Assembly (NCBI GenBank): GCA_937974625.1
Contig: CALJVJ010000182.1
Span: 1 to 48,051 of the forward strand
DNA length: 48,051 bases
Source: an uncultured Saprospiraceae bacterium
GTDB lineage: Bacteria; Bacteroidota; Bacteroidia; Chitinophagales; Saprospiraceae
Direction of reading: 5' to 3'
Shown: piece after piece, positions 35,470 to 44,660 of the stretch
Layout of the letters: each line of letters starts with the position of its first letter
Numbering within the stretch: the stretch's first letter is position 1
Notes under the pieces: generated by a model
What the model saw: the letters and a program-made list of their open reading frames with translations, nothing else
Told to the model about the DNA's origin: nothing
Databases searched by the model: none
Made by a program: the position numbers and the translations under genes

Positions 35470-35475
35470 CAAAAA

Positions 35476-36042
35476 ATGGATACCAAATATCTAGAAAGCA
35501 TCAAGAAGCAATTTGCCTATTACAAACAGTTAGGTGATCGGACTTTTGCACAACTCAAAGACGAAGACCTCTTTTGGCAATACAATACTGAAAGTAATAG
35601 TATTGCCGTCATCGTCAAACATATGTGGGGTAATATGCTATCCCGTTGGACCGATTTTTTAACAACCGATGGAGAAAAAGATTTTAGAGATAGAGATGAA
35701 GAATTTGAGGCAACAATTAAAACAAAAGCAGAATTATTAGAAAAATGGGAGGCTGGCTGGCAATGTTTGTTTGATAATATCAATCCCTTAGTTGCTGACC
35801 AAATGGCTCAAACCATTTACATTAGAAACATGGGACATACAGTGACCGAAGCGCTTAATCGGCAATTGGCACATTATGCCTACCATGTAGGTCAAATTGT
35901 TTTTATTGGAAGAATGATTGCAGGAGAAAATTGGACTTCCTTATCTATACCCAAAGGAGCATCCAAAATATATAACAAGAAAAAGTTTGCAGAGCCAAAA
36001 AGAATAGCGCATTTTACAGACGAATTTTTAGAGAAGAAGTAA
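35476..36042 (+). CDS. DUF1572 (DinB-like) protein
   Basis: A 188-residue four-helix bundle of the DinB/YfiT superfamily, DUF1572 branch. The first helix reads YLESIKKQFAYYKQLGDRTF. The metal-ligand positions are probably the His in AVIVKHMWGNMLSRW (near 46-60) and the His pair in RQLAHYAYHVGQIVFIGRMI (near 131-150). The latter is the classic helix with H-x-x-x-H-x-G-Q. The C-terminal extension ends PKRIAHFTDEFLEKK. Such enzymes often act as thiol-dependent transferases, but the substrate of this branch is not known. The spacer to the next gene carries four exact heptad repeats. Confidence 0.88.
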   Translation: MDTKYLESIKKQFAYYKQLGDRTFAQLKDEDLFWQYNTESNSIAVIVKHMWGNMLSRWTDFLTTDGEKDFRDRDEEFEATIKTKAELLEKWEAGWQCLFDNINPLVADQMAQTIYIRNMGHTVTEALNRQLAHYAYHVGQIVFIGRMIAGENWTSLSIPKGASKIYNKKKFAEPKRIAHFTDEFLEKK

Positions 36043-36044
36043 TA

Positions 36045-36085
36045 GAGTTGCGTGTCCAACCCGCAACCCGCAACGCACAACACTC
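36045..36085 (+). repeat. Heptad repeat (AACCCGC words) before the nuclease-helicase gene
   Basis: Four words, AACCCGC, AACCCGC, AACGCAC and AACACTC, follow in exact 7-base register from 36058 to 36085. The left part GAGTTGCGTGT (36045-36055) can pair with several of them, for instance GTTGCG with CGCAAC. The ATG follows three bases later. Confidence 0.6.
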
Positions 36086-36087
36086 CT

Positions 36088-39000
36088 ATGAGAAATCAGC
36101 AAGTCGGCACCCTACTATTTAAAGAACTACAAAAAATAACGACTAACACTACCTTGTCCATTTCGGAACAAGTAGAAGCATTATATCGCCTGTTGAGTCT
36201 TTCTTTTGTGGAAGCAACTAGAGATGAAAAGGTTCTATTTACTACCCTCTTTTCTAGAATATCTTTTGCGAGTCAACGGTTTCAAATTAGCAAACAAACG
36301 CGTTTTTTTATTCACCATTTTAGAATTAAAGGACAACAGGTTTTTCGGTCTAAAAAAATCGATAACGCAACTTTAGAAAACGTCTATTATCCATTAGGAT
36401 TAAAAGCTGTTAGTGAAAGTATTACTGCTTTGTTTTCGATAGACATTCCTTCCGACATTCAAAAAATATTACCAGCCAAAGGTTTCTATAAAACAACTCC
36501 AGTCGAAGTCAAAGAATACAGAGCAAAGGTTAGGATTGTAGCGTTAGCGGATGATGAGGCAAATAATCAAATCATTGCCCAAGACCAAAGTGGGGTAGGC
36601 GAAGAAATTCGAGTACAGTACAGTATACCAGAACGGAACGAAAATTTCAATCCAACCATTCGAGCATTAAAAAGAGGATTTGAGTTTCCAGTAATGATGA
36701 ATTTATTGGATGTAGAAATTGATAAAGCAGGAATCTATCGTCCCAAAGGATTTGTTATTGAACCAGATTATTTGATTGATGTAACCGCAGTGGCAGAATG
36801 TTTTAAAGACACAGGAACAGAAGCCTTATTACATTTATTAAAACGATTCACGCCTTTTGAAAGTAGTGTTCCATTGATGTTGGGAAATATAGCCAATTAC
36901 TTTTTGGATGAATTAATGACCAATCCAGAAGTAACTTTTAAAGAATTATTTGCGCATGTCTTTCAACTAAACCCATTAGCCTTCACCCTATTTGAAGATA
37001 AGCAAGTTTATGAAATCCATGGCAAATCGCAAAAGCATTATGTCACGCTCAAACAGATGGTATTGGAGCAATTTGAAAAACAAAACATTCAAAAAGATAA
37101 ATGCTACATTGAACCTTCCTTTTATTCCGAAAAATTTGGTTTACAAGGAAGATTGGATGTTTTTTATCAAAACAATGAAGGAGAAGAAAATGATGCAGCC
37201 ATTGTAGAATTAAAAAGTGGCAAAGCCTATAAGCCCAACCGATATGGCATTAGCCATAATCATTATACCCAGACTTTACTATATGATTTATTAATTCGTT
37301 CCGCTTTTGGCAAAATTACACCAACTAATTATATTCTATATTCTGGTTTAGATAATCGACCTTTACGATTCGCACCGACCATTAAAGCACAGCAATATGA
37401 AGCCATTCAAGTAAGAAATCAGCTAGTTGCTATTGAGCAAGGATTAATAAATTTGAAAGATGGCGATTTAGTCAATCCGCCTTTATTAAGGCATTTACAT
37501 CCAGATAAATTTCCACAAATTTCTGGATTCATCAAACGGGATTTAACAGCATTTTCCAAGACATTTTATGAATTAAGTGTTTTAGAGAGAAAGTACTTTA
37601 CCTTGTTTACCAGTTTTATTGCCAGAGAACATCGAATGGCAAAAATGGGGATGCACGGTTCGCATAAACGAAATGGGCAAGCAGCTATTTGGTTAGATAC
37701 TTATAAAGAAAAAGAAGATAATTTTAATATCATCAGTTCACTAAAATTAGCTGATTTTAAGGGAAAGGATGAAGACCCATTTTTAATCTTTTCTAAAACA
37801 GCACACACCAATAATTTAGCAAATTTCAGAAGAGGAGATATTGCCGTTTTATATCCATATCGCCAACCTGATGACACCCCATTACAAGACCAAGTTTTTA
37901 AATGTACGATTATAGAAATTGACAATGAGAAAGTCATCGTTCGACTACGTTCCAAGCAATTTAACACGACCCTATTCGAAGAGGATATTTTTTGGAATTT
38001 GGAGCATGATTTAATGGATAGCGGCTATACCAAATTATATAGAGGCTTATTTGCTTTTGCAGAAGTACCTGCTGGAAAAAGAGCCATGTTATTAGGGCAA
38101 AATCCTCCAAAGATGCCCGAAAAAAAGGAACTAATAGCTCCATCTGAATTGACCTTAGAACAACAAGACATTTATAAAAAAATAATTAATGCTAGAGATT
38201 ATTTCCTCTTATGGGGGCCTCCTGGAACGGGTAAAACGAGCATGATGCTCAAATATGTTGTTAAATATTTGTGGCAAGAAACCGACCAAAATATTTTACT
38301 AATGGCTTATACCAATCGTGCTGTAGATGAAATATGTGAGGCAATCGAACAAATTGATGAAAGTATTAAGACAGATTATATCCGAATTGGTTCTCGATTT
38401 TCCACTAATGAGAAGTTTAGAAAACAACTTTTAGATTATAAGTTAAAACCAATTAAAAATAGAAAAGACTTAAAGGCATTATTATTAAATCACCGCATTT
38501 TTGTAGGTACGGTCAATGGTATTTCAGGTAGAAAAGATTTGCTAAAACTAAAAACATTCCATCAAGTAATTATCGACGAGGCTTCTCAATTACTAGAGCC
38601 CTATTTGGTTGGTCTATTGTCTCATTTCAAGCGATTTGTTTTGATTGGCGACCATCAGCAATTACCTGCCATTGTACAGCAGAGTTCAGAAGAATCCAAA
38701 GTGGCCGATGAGGAACTAAATAAACTGGGCATAGTCAATTTAAGAGATTCTTTTTTTGAAAGAATTTACAAACAATGTCTTAGAAACGGTTGGCATTGGG
38801 CACATGCACAATTGAGTCATCAAGGGCGAATGCACCAAGAAATCATGCATTTCCCAAATGAGTTTTTCTATAATAAAAATTTAAAAATTCTTCCCACGTC
38901 AATCCCTTACCACAAAGGGCAACTAGCTCCATTGAATTATCAACTACCTGACGACCCTACTTTTTTAGAACATCTATTGTGTAAACAAAGAGTTCTTTAT

Positions 39001-39456
39001 ATTGAAACGGAAGTAGACGAACGCAGTAAAACACATAAGACCAATCAATACGAGGGATTAAAATTATTAGAACTCATCCAAAGTTTTCAAACTATTTATA
39101 AAAAAAATAATTTGGAAATGACAGTGAATAGTATCGGCATTATCACTCCTTATCGAGCACAAATAGCGCAAATTAGACAGCAATTATTAGCAGAAGATAT
39201 TGATGTAGAACAATTAACAATCGATACAGTCGAACGCTATCAAGGAGGAGCGAGGGACATTATTTTGATTTCTCTTTGTACGAATAATTTTTCACAGATA
39301 GATTCTTTAGTTTCCATGTCTGAAGAAGGAGTAGATAGAAAGTTAAATGTCGCTTTGACTAGAGCACGAAAACATTTAGTGGTTTTGGGAAATCGGGAAT
39401 TATTGATTAGTAATCCTATTTATGCAAATTTGATTAAAACTATTGAATCAGTATAG
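36088..39456 (+). CDS. Dna2-like superfamily 1 helicase with PD-(D/E)XK nuclease domain
   Basis: A 1122-residue protein. The ATG at 36088 was chosen. A GTG at 36052 would lie within the heptad repeat. About 300 N-terminal residues have no motif I recognise. A RecB-like nuclease domain follows: GRLDV with D357 and VELKSGK with E374 and K376, then a Q-x-x-x-Y motif (HYTQTLLYDL). The helicase core has Walker A GPPGTGKT (710-717), Walker B DEASQ (830-834) and LIGDHQQLPAIVQQ. Its C-terminal motifs are IGIITPYRAQIAQIRQQLL, VERYQGGARDIILISL and KLNVALTRARKHLVVLG. The family processes flaps and recombination intermediates. No Fe-S cysteine set is seen around the nuclease. The next gene begins 101 bases later. 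Confidence 0.9.
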   Translation: MRNQQVGTLLFKELQKITTNTTLSISEQVEALYRLLSLSFVEATRDEKVLFTTLFSRISFASQRFQISKQTRFFIHHFRIKGQQVFRSKKIDNATLENVYYPLGLKAVSESITALFSIDIPSDIQKILPAKGFYKTTPVEVKEYRAKVRIVALADDEANNQIIAQDQSGVGEEIRVQYSIPERNENFNPTIRALKRGFEFPVMMNLLDVEIDKAGIYRPKGFVIEPDYLIDVTAVAECFKDTGTEALLHLLKRFTPFESSVPLMLGNIANYFLDELMTNPEVTFKELFAHVFQLNPLAFTLFEDKQVYEIHGKSQKHYVTLKQMVLEQFEKQNIQKDKCYIEPSFYSEKFGLQGRLDVFYQNNEGEENDAAIVELKSGKAYKPNRYGISHNHYTQTLLYDLLIRSAFGKITPTNYILYSGLDNRPLRFAPTIKAQQYEAIQVRNQLVAIEQGLINLKDGDLVNPPLLRHLHPDKFPQISGFIKRDLTAFSKTFYELSVLERKYFTLFTSFIAREHRMAKMGMHGSHKRNGQAAIWLDTYKEKEDNFNIISSLKLADFKGKDEDPFLIFSKTAHTNNLANFRRGDIAVLYPYRQPDDTPLQDQVFKCTIIEIDNEKVIVRLRSKQFNTTLFEEDIFWNLEHDLMDSGYTKLYRGLFAFAEVPAGKRAMLLGQNPPKMPEKKELIAPSELTLEQQDIYKKIINARDYFLLWGPPGTGKTSMMLKYVVKYLWQETDQNILLMAYTNRAVDEICEAIEQIDESIKTDYIRIGSRFSTNEKFRKQLLDYKLKPIKNRKDLKALLLNHRIFVGTVNGISGRKDLLKLKTFHQVIIDEASQLLEPYLVGLLSHFKRFVLIGDHQQLPAIVQQSSEESKVADEELNKLGIVNLRDSFFERIYKQCLRNGWHWAHAQLSHQGRMHQEIMHFPNEFFYNKNLKILPTSIPYHKGQLAPLNYQLPDDPTFLEHLLCKQRVLYIETEVDERSKTHKTNQYEGLKLLELIQSFQTIYKKNNLEMTVNSIGIITPYRAQIAQIRQQLLAEDIDVEQLTIDTVERYQGGARDIILISLCTNNFSQIDSLVSMSEEGVDRKLNVALTRARKHLVVLGNRELLISNPIYANLIKTIESV

Positions 39457-39556
39457 TCGTAAAGTAGTATATTTAACATCGTAAAAGTAGCACAGACATC
39501 CATGTCTGTAACTAAACTAATCACTTCCAGGCTAAAATCTGGACTACCCTTCCATT

Positions 39557-41482
39557 ATGGGCGAACAGAAAGTATCCATCCTCAAAGACAAAAACGAAAT
39601 GCATCGTTTCATGCGGCATTTATTAAAAGATGTGCAAGCCTTGAAATATATGCTAGAAAACGATTGGTTTGAAAAAGGGGTAACCAGAATTGGTGCAGAG
39701 CAAGAAATGGTTTTAGTGGATAATAAGACCCATAAACCTGCCCCTATAGCGATGGAAGCTTTAGCAAAAATGACCGAATATCCGTGGGTCGAAACAGAAT
39801 TAGCAAAATTCAATTTAGAGACCAACTTAGCTCCCAGAGTCTTTGAAGGAAAATGCTTGAGTGAGATGGAAAAAGAAAATCGGCACAACCTAGGAAAAAT
39901 AAAAAAAGTCGTTAAGACTTTAGATGCCGATATTTTATTAACTGGTATTTTACCTACCCTTAGAAAGTTTGATTTAGAATTACATAATCTCACGCCGATG
40001 AAACGCTATGCTGCGTTGATGAAGGCGATTACTGACCAATTAATTGGCAATTCTTATGAGTTACGATTAATGGGAATTGATGAAATTCTGGTTAAACACG
40101 ATTCACCTCTTTTAGAAGCTTGCAACACCAGCTTTCAAGTACATCTACAAGTTCATCCAAAAGATTTTGTAAAGATGTATAATATCGCCCAAGCCTTGGC
40201 AGCGCCTATTATGGCAATTGGTGCTAACTCTCCTGTCGTATTTGGCAAACGGCTTTGGCATGAAACTCGAATTGCGCTTTTCCAACAATCCGTGGATACC
40301 CGCACCACGCATAAGCACATGCGAGAACGTAGTCCACGAGTAACTTTTGGAAGTGGTTGGTTACAAAAATCAGTTTTAGAAATTTATCAAGAAGATATTG
40401 CTCGTTTTAGAGTATTGATTGCAGGAGACATCGAGGAAGATTCTTTAGAAATGATTCAAAAAGGCGAAACGCCAAAGCTACGTGCTTTACAAGTTCATAA
40501 TTCTACTGTCTATCGTTGGAATAGGCCCTGTTTTGGTATTAGTCCTAATGGACAACCGCATCTGCGTATAGAAAATAGAGTCTTACCAGCAGGCCCAACA
40601 GTAATTGATGAATTTGCTAATGCAGCGTTTTGGTTGGGATGCATGGAAGGCATGGCAGCAGAAGTAAGCGACATTCGAGAAGTGATGTCTTGGGAAGATG
40701 CCAGAGATAATTTTGGTAAAGCCGCTCGGTATGGAATAGATTCTGAATTCACTTGGTTCAACGATGAAAAAATTACAGCTTGTGATTTGGTCTTAAAGCA
40801 TCTATTACCTTTAGCTAGAAAAGGATTAAAAGCCAAAAAGGTAGATGCAAAAGACATTAATAAATATCTGTCAGTCATTGAGCAAAGAGCAAAGAATCAC
40901 ATGAATGGCGCTCGTTGGACTTTAAGAGCTTTCACCAAATTAAAAAAAGAAGTAAGCACAGACGAAGCAGTGAGTGTTTTGACGGCATGTATGCTAAAAA
41001 ATCAGCATGAGGGCAAACCTGTCCACACTTGGAAATTACCAAAATTAAGTGATTTGAAAGAATATCGTCCAGCAAAATTGAAAGTCGAAGAATTTATGAC
41101 CACCGACCTTTTCACTGTTCGCAAAGAGGACATTATTGAATTTGTAGCAGAAATGATGGATTGGCGAAAAACCCGCTATCTACCAGTAGAAGATACCAAA
41201 GGTAAATTAGTTGGGTTAATTACTTCGAGAATGCTATTAAAAGAATTTAGTAAAAAACAAAGATTAAGCGATACTAATAGTCTCACTGTCGAAGAAGTAA
41301 TGGTTCATAACCCTATTATCATCAACCATGATGCTAATATTATTGAAGCGATGAATTTGATGAAAAAGCATCAAATTGGATGTATTCCTGTAGTACATGG
41401 AGCCGAATTAGTTGGTATTATTACAGAAAAGGATTTCTTAGGGATTGCCGGTCGATTGATTGAACGTTTGGAAGAAGAATAA
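39557..41482 (+). CDS. GCS2-type glutamate-cysteine ligase-like protein fused to two CBS domains
   Basis: A 641-residue protein. Residues about 30-490 belong to the carboxylate-amine ligase superfamily (GCS2). RIGAEQEMVLVDNKTHKP near 45-62 is the ATP-metal strand, FNLETNLAPRVFEGKCL follows, and SFQVHLQVHPKDFVKMYNIA and GWLQKSVLEIYQEDIARFRV are typical of the core. Two CBS domains occupy about 510-565 (VEEFMTTDLFTVRKEDIIEF) and 575-635 (VEEVMVHNPIIINHDANIIE, then IGCIPVVHGAELVGIITEKD). The ligase part would join glutamate or a similar acid to an amine at ATP cost. The CBS pair probably senses AMP, ATP or a related ligand. The fusion is known in Bacteroidota but the substrate is not. A hairpin (ACAGACA / TGTCTGT, 39492-39509) precedes it. 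Confidence 0.88.
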   Translation: MGEQKVSILKDKNEMHRFMRHLLKDVQALKYMLENDWFEKGVTRIGAEQEMVLVDNKTHKPAPIAMEALAKMTEYPWVETELAKFNLETNLAPRVFEGKCLSEMEKENRHNLGKIKKVVKTLDADILLTGILPTLRKFDLELHNLTPMKRYAALMKAITDQLIGNSYELRLMGIDEILVKHDSPLLEACNTSFQVHLQVHPKDFVKMYNIAQALAAPIMAIGANSPVVFGKRLWHETRIALFQQSVDTRTTHKHMRERSPRVTFGSGWLQKSVLEIYQEDIARFRVLIAGDIEEDSLEMIQKGETPKLRALQVHNSTVYRWNRPCFGISPNGQPHLRIENRVLPAGPTVIDEFANAAFWLGCMEGMAAEVSDIREVMSWEDARDNFGKAARYGIDSEFTWFNDEKITACDLVLKHLLPLARKGLKAKKVDAKDINKYLSVIEQRAKNHMNGARWTLRAFTKLKKEVSTDEAVSVLTACMLKNQHEGKPVHTWKLPKLSDLKEYRPAKLKVEEFMTTDLFTVRKEDIIEFVAEMMDWRKTRYLPVEDTKGKLVGLITSRMLLKEFSKKQRLSDTNSLTVEEVMVHNPIIINHDANIIEAMNLMKKHQIGCIPVVHGAELVGIITEKDFLGIAGRLIERLEEE

Positions 41483-41491
41483 GTAAAAAAA

Positions 41492-41523
41492 GTTCAAATT
41501 CAAGCATCAAGTGCAAGTGCAAG
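41492..41523. repeat. Degenerate TCAAGnn heptad repeat
   Basis: The words TCAAATT, CAAGCA, TCAAGTG, CAAGTG and CAAGGG follow the GCS2-CBS stop in a 6-7 base period. The vocabulary matches the complement of 7221-7243. There is no gene in this 96-base convergent spacer. Confidence 0.5.
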
Positions 41524-41578
41524 GGGGAATAGAAAGGCTTTAATAATCCATCTATTAAACAATATCAAAAAGTCTAAT

Positions 41579-43060
41579 CTATACAAATTCCTTTTTCAGT
41601 ACCTTTTTTGTTACTTTTCCTAAAGTATTTCGAGGCAATTCGTCTTGAATAATAAACTTTCTAGGAATTTTATAAGCGGGCAATAATTCCTTTAGCCATT
41701 TTTTAATCTGGTCAAAATCTACAACTTCGTTAGTGGTAATAAGACTTGCCCCAACAATTTCGCCCCACTCTTTATCAGGAATTCCAACAACCGCACATTC
41801 TTTAATTTTTGGGTGTCTACGCAACACATCTTCAATTTCTAAAGCAGAAATTTTATACCCTCCAGACTTAATAATATCGACCGAATCTCTCCCTAATATT
41901 TTAAACATCCCTTCGTTAAAAATAGCCACATCTCCGCTTCTAAACCATCCATCCATATAAGCGTCTGTTGTTGCTTTTGGCTTTCGCCAATATTCTTTAA
42001 AAACATTTGGTCCTTTAATTTGAATTTCACCAGGTTCGCCTGTTGCTTTTACATCTTTTCCATTTGCATCCACTAAACGAATCTGTACACCAGGCAAGGG
42101 CAAACCAACGTGACCAGGACGTCTTTCCGTTCGATAAGCATTGGACAAAGCCATTCCAATTTCTGTCATTCCATACCGTTCGAGCAACGTATGCGTACTA
42201 ATCATGCGCCATTTTTCCAAAACAGGAACAGGCAAAGCAGCAGAACCTGAAACCATCAATCGCAATGCTTTAACACCAGCTGATAACCGTTCTTTCTCCC
42301 TAGCGGTAGCATTGTCCCAAAAAGCTATTAATTTAAAATATATAGTAGGCACCGCCATAAATAAAGTCAATTGTCCACCACTCAATTTTTGCCATACCTT
42401 TGCAGCATCAAACTTAGGTAAAAACTCACAACAAGCTCCAGACCAAAGTGCACAACTCAATACATTAATGATTCCATGCACGTGATGTAATGGAAGAATA
42501 TTCAAAATATAGTCATCTCTTTCCCACTCCCATGCATTGACCAACGTCTCTATTTGGAATTGAATATTACTATGAGTTGTCACGACTCCTTTAGGTAAGT
42601 TGGTCGTTCCACTAGTATATAAAATCATTGCCCTTCTATCCAAAGCTACTTCGGGTAAATCTATTATAGGTTTATCCAATAAATCTGCGACTAATAATAA
42701 GCGCATATTACGCGCTTTAGCTAACGGAGCTAATAAATCTTTATATTCCGCACTTACCACTAAAATAGTCGCCTCCGTGTCTTCTATCACGTATTGTAGA
42801 GAAGGTAATGGGTGTAAAGTACATAAAGGCACTGAAATACCTCCTGCTCGCCAGACAGCCCATTGAGTAGCCACATATTCAAAACTAGGCGGCACTAAAA
42901 ATACGACTCGCTCTTCGTTCAAATCTTTTAAGCCATCTAACAAATGAGTAGCTATCGAACCAGAAGCATTTAACAATTGCTGAAAAGAATAAGCCATTTG
43001 GTTAGAAACAATAGCTATTCTATTTGAAAAAATTTCTGCTCTTTTGATTAACTGAATCAT
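41579..43060 (-). CDS. Acyl-CoA synthetase, ACSF3/MatB (malonyl-CoA synthetase) type
   Basis: A 493-residue adenylate-forming enzyme. The phosphate loop is MILYTSGTTNLPKGVV, the aromatic motif is LERYGMTEIGMALSNAY, and PGEIQIKGPNVFKEYWRKPK precedes GWFRSGD. The hinge is LGRDSVDIIKSGGYKISALE, and the C-terminal Lys is in PRNTLGKVTKKVLKKEF. The stretches E-R-Y-G-M-T-E-I-G-M-A-L-S and G-R-x-S-V-D-I-I-K-x-G-G-Y-K-x-S-A-L-E are those I remember from human ACSF3, a malonyl-CoA synthetase, and from the related bacterial MatB. It would activate malonate or methylmalonate to the CoA ester. It stands alone, divergent from the OppB-type permease gene. Confidence 0.85.
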   Translation of the reverse strand: MIQLIKRAEIFSNRIAIVSNQMAYSFQQLLNASGSIATHLLDGLKDLNEERVVFLVPPSFEYVATQWAVWRAGGISVPLCTLHPLPSLQYVIEDTEATILVVSAEYKDLLAPLAKARNMRLLLVADLLDKPIIDLPEVALDRRAMILYTSGTTNLPKGVVTTHSNIQFQIETLVNAWEWERDDYILNILPLHHVHGIINVLSCALWSGACCEFLPKFDAAKVWQKLSGGQLTLFMAVPTIYFKLIAFWDNATAREKERLSAGVKALRLMVSGSAALPVPVLEKWRMISTHTLLERYGMTEIGMALSNAYRTERRPGHVGLPLPGVQIRLVDANGKDVKATGEPGEIQIKGPNVFKEYWRKPKATTDAYMDGWFRSGDVAIFNEGMFKILGRDSVDIIKSGGYKISALEIEDVLRRHPKIKECAVVGIPDKEWGEIVGASLITTNEVVDFDQIKKWLKELLPAYKIPRKFIIQDELPRNTLGKVTKKVLKKEFV

Positions 43061-43153
43061 AATTTTCGGTAAACCCGCTATAAGTTAAAATAAAAGCTCA
43101 AGATAATAAATATTCGGCTTTTCTATATTTAAATACCTTTCAAGACTTAATAA

Positions 43154-43185
43154 TTTGGACTTCCATAAGAACTATGGTAAATTTG
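43154..43185 (+). promoter_or_regulatory. Promoter of the OppB-type permease gene
   Basis: TTTG at 43154-43157 and TAAATTTG at 43178-43185 with a 20-base spacer match the Bacteroidota consensus at both boxes. The start would be near 43192, 19 bases before the ATG. Confidence 0.7.
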
Positions 43186-43210
43186 AAACAAGCGTTTCTA
43201 AATCCCTTTT

Positions 43211-44578
43211 ATGCTACAATATTTATTCAAAAGAATTCTCTATTTTATACCTACCTTTTTCATCGTTTCTTTAATCATCTTTTTTTTGAGTAAAGCGGCA
43301 GGAGAGCAATTACAATGTGATAAAGACCCTAATGGACCAGACTTAGAGACTTGTATGAATGAAGCCCGTCAAAAAGGATACGACAAGCCTATTTTTTATT
43401 TTTCTTTTTCCACAGCAGCACATCCTGGCACTTTATATAAAATATTTAGAGAAGAGCGAAGAAATGCGGCGCATGAATTAATTGGACAGTATGGTAATTG
43501 GGAACAAATCAGCCAATACCGCCAAATACTTAATCAAGTAGATAATCAACTCGATAGTATTAGTGAACAACATAGCAGTAAAAGTATCACCAAACTACAA
43601 AAAGCAGTTAACCTATTACAAGTTTCTTCTAAGGACCCCGTAATTCTTAGTCAATTTGTAAAAATAGAAGCTGCTATCAGTGATACCTTATTGGCTGATA
43701 TAAAAACTCAAGCGCTCGAATTAGCTACTGCTTTTAATACTATCAAAATAGAAGCTACCCCAAATAAATTACTTATCCCCAGTTTTCATTGGTATGGAAT
43801 AGATAATCAATATCATTTCTGGATAACTAATTTTCTTATGGGTAATTTTGGTATATCCCATCAAGATGCGCTACCAGTAGTCGATAAGATAAAAGCCAAA
43901 CTACCTTGGACTCTATATCTCAACATTCCTGCTATTCTGCTGGCCTATCTAATTTCCATTCCATTAGGGACTTATTCTGCGATTTACCGTGATACTCGAT
44001 TCGATAAAGTAGTCTCTGGTATCTTGCTGCTTTTCTATTCTTTGCCTGTATTTTGGATAGGTACGCTATTAGTCAACTTCTTTACAACCTCAGAATATGG
44101 AATGAAAATTTTTCCACCAATTGGTTTGAAAGGAGATGAACTCAATTGGGAAAATATTACTCGATTATTGCTACCTATTTTTTGTCTGACTTATGGTTCA
44201 TTAGCTTTTATTTCTCGACAAATGCGTAGTAGTATGATAGAAACCATGCAACAAGATTTTATCAGAACAGCTAGAGCTAAAGGGCTATCTGCAAAATCAG
44301 TTATTTGGAAGCATGGTTTTAAAAATTCGGTTTTTCCATTAATTACTATTTTTGGCTCTGTACTACCAAGTGTTTTTGCTGGAAGTGTAATTGTCGAATT
44401 AATTTTTAATATTACAGGAATGGGCTGGTTATTATTAAGGTCTATTCAAACTGCTGATTGGCCCGTAGTTTATGCTATTTTAATGATAGCGGCAATCTTG
44501 ACAATGGTAGGTTTATTGATTGCGGATATATTGTATGTTTTGGTAGATCCTAGAGTTAGATTAGATAAAAAAGAATAA
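43211..44578 (+). CDS. ABC transporter permease, DppB/OppB type
   Basis: A 455-residue inner-membrane protein. The first helix MLQYLFKRILYFIPTFFIVS-LIIFFLS is the standard start of the DppB/OppB family. The binding-protein-dependent transport domain follows from about residue 235, with LPWTLYLNIPAILLAYLISI, the coupling helix RTARAKGLSAKSVIWKHGFKN and FAGSVIVELIFNITGMGWLL. Between helices 1 and 2 there is a periplasmic insert of some 170 residues with helical, Gln-rich sequence, making the protein about 110 residues longer than E. coli DppB. It would import oligopeptides with an OppC partner, ATPases and a binding protein. None of these is in the window, and an IS element begins 28 bases after the stop codon. 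Confidence 0.88.
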   Translation: MLQYLFKRILYFIPTFFIVSLIIFFLSKAAGEQLQCDKDPNGPDLETCMNEARQKGYDKPIFYFSFSTAAHPGTLYKIFREERRNAAHELIGQYGNWEQISQYRQILNQVDNQLDSISEQHSSKSITKLQKAVNLLQVSSKDPVILSQFVKIEAAISDTLLADIKTQALELATAFNTIKIEATPNKLLIPSFHWYGIDNQYHFWITNFLMGNFGISHQDALPVVDKIKAKLPWTLYLNIPAILLAYLISIPLGTYSAIYRDTRFDKVVSGILLLFYSLPVFWIGTLLVNFFTTSEYGMKIFPPIGLKGDELNWENITRLLLPIFCLTYGSLAFISRQMRSSMIETMQQDFIRTARAKGLSAKSVIWKHGFKNSVFPLITIFGSVLPSVFAGSVIVELIFNITGMGWLLLRSIQTADWPVVYAILMIAAILTMVGLLIADILYVLVDPRVRLDKKE

Positions 44579-44660
44579 TCCCCACTAAAAATAGATTTTA
44601 TGCTAATGCACTGTGTATTAAGTTTATTTTAATTATATTAGCGTTCAAAAGAGAACGTTT

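Noticed and set aside
36052-36087. GTG start for the nuclease-helicase gene
   Set aside because: It would translate the heptad repeat as protein. The ATG at 36088 is the natural start.
36088-39456. Defence island centred on the nuclease-helicase
   Set aside because: Neighbours (DJ-1, DUF1572, GCS2-CBS, acyl-CoA synthetase) are metabolic or unknown and no second defence gene is present.
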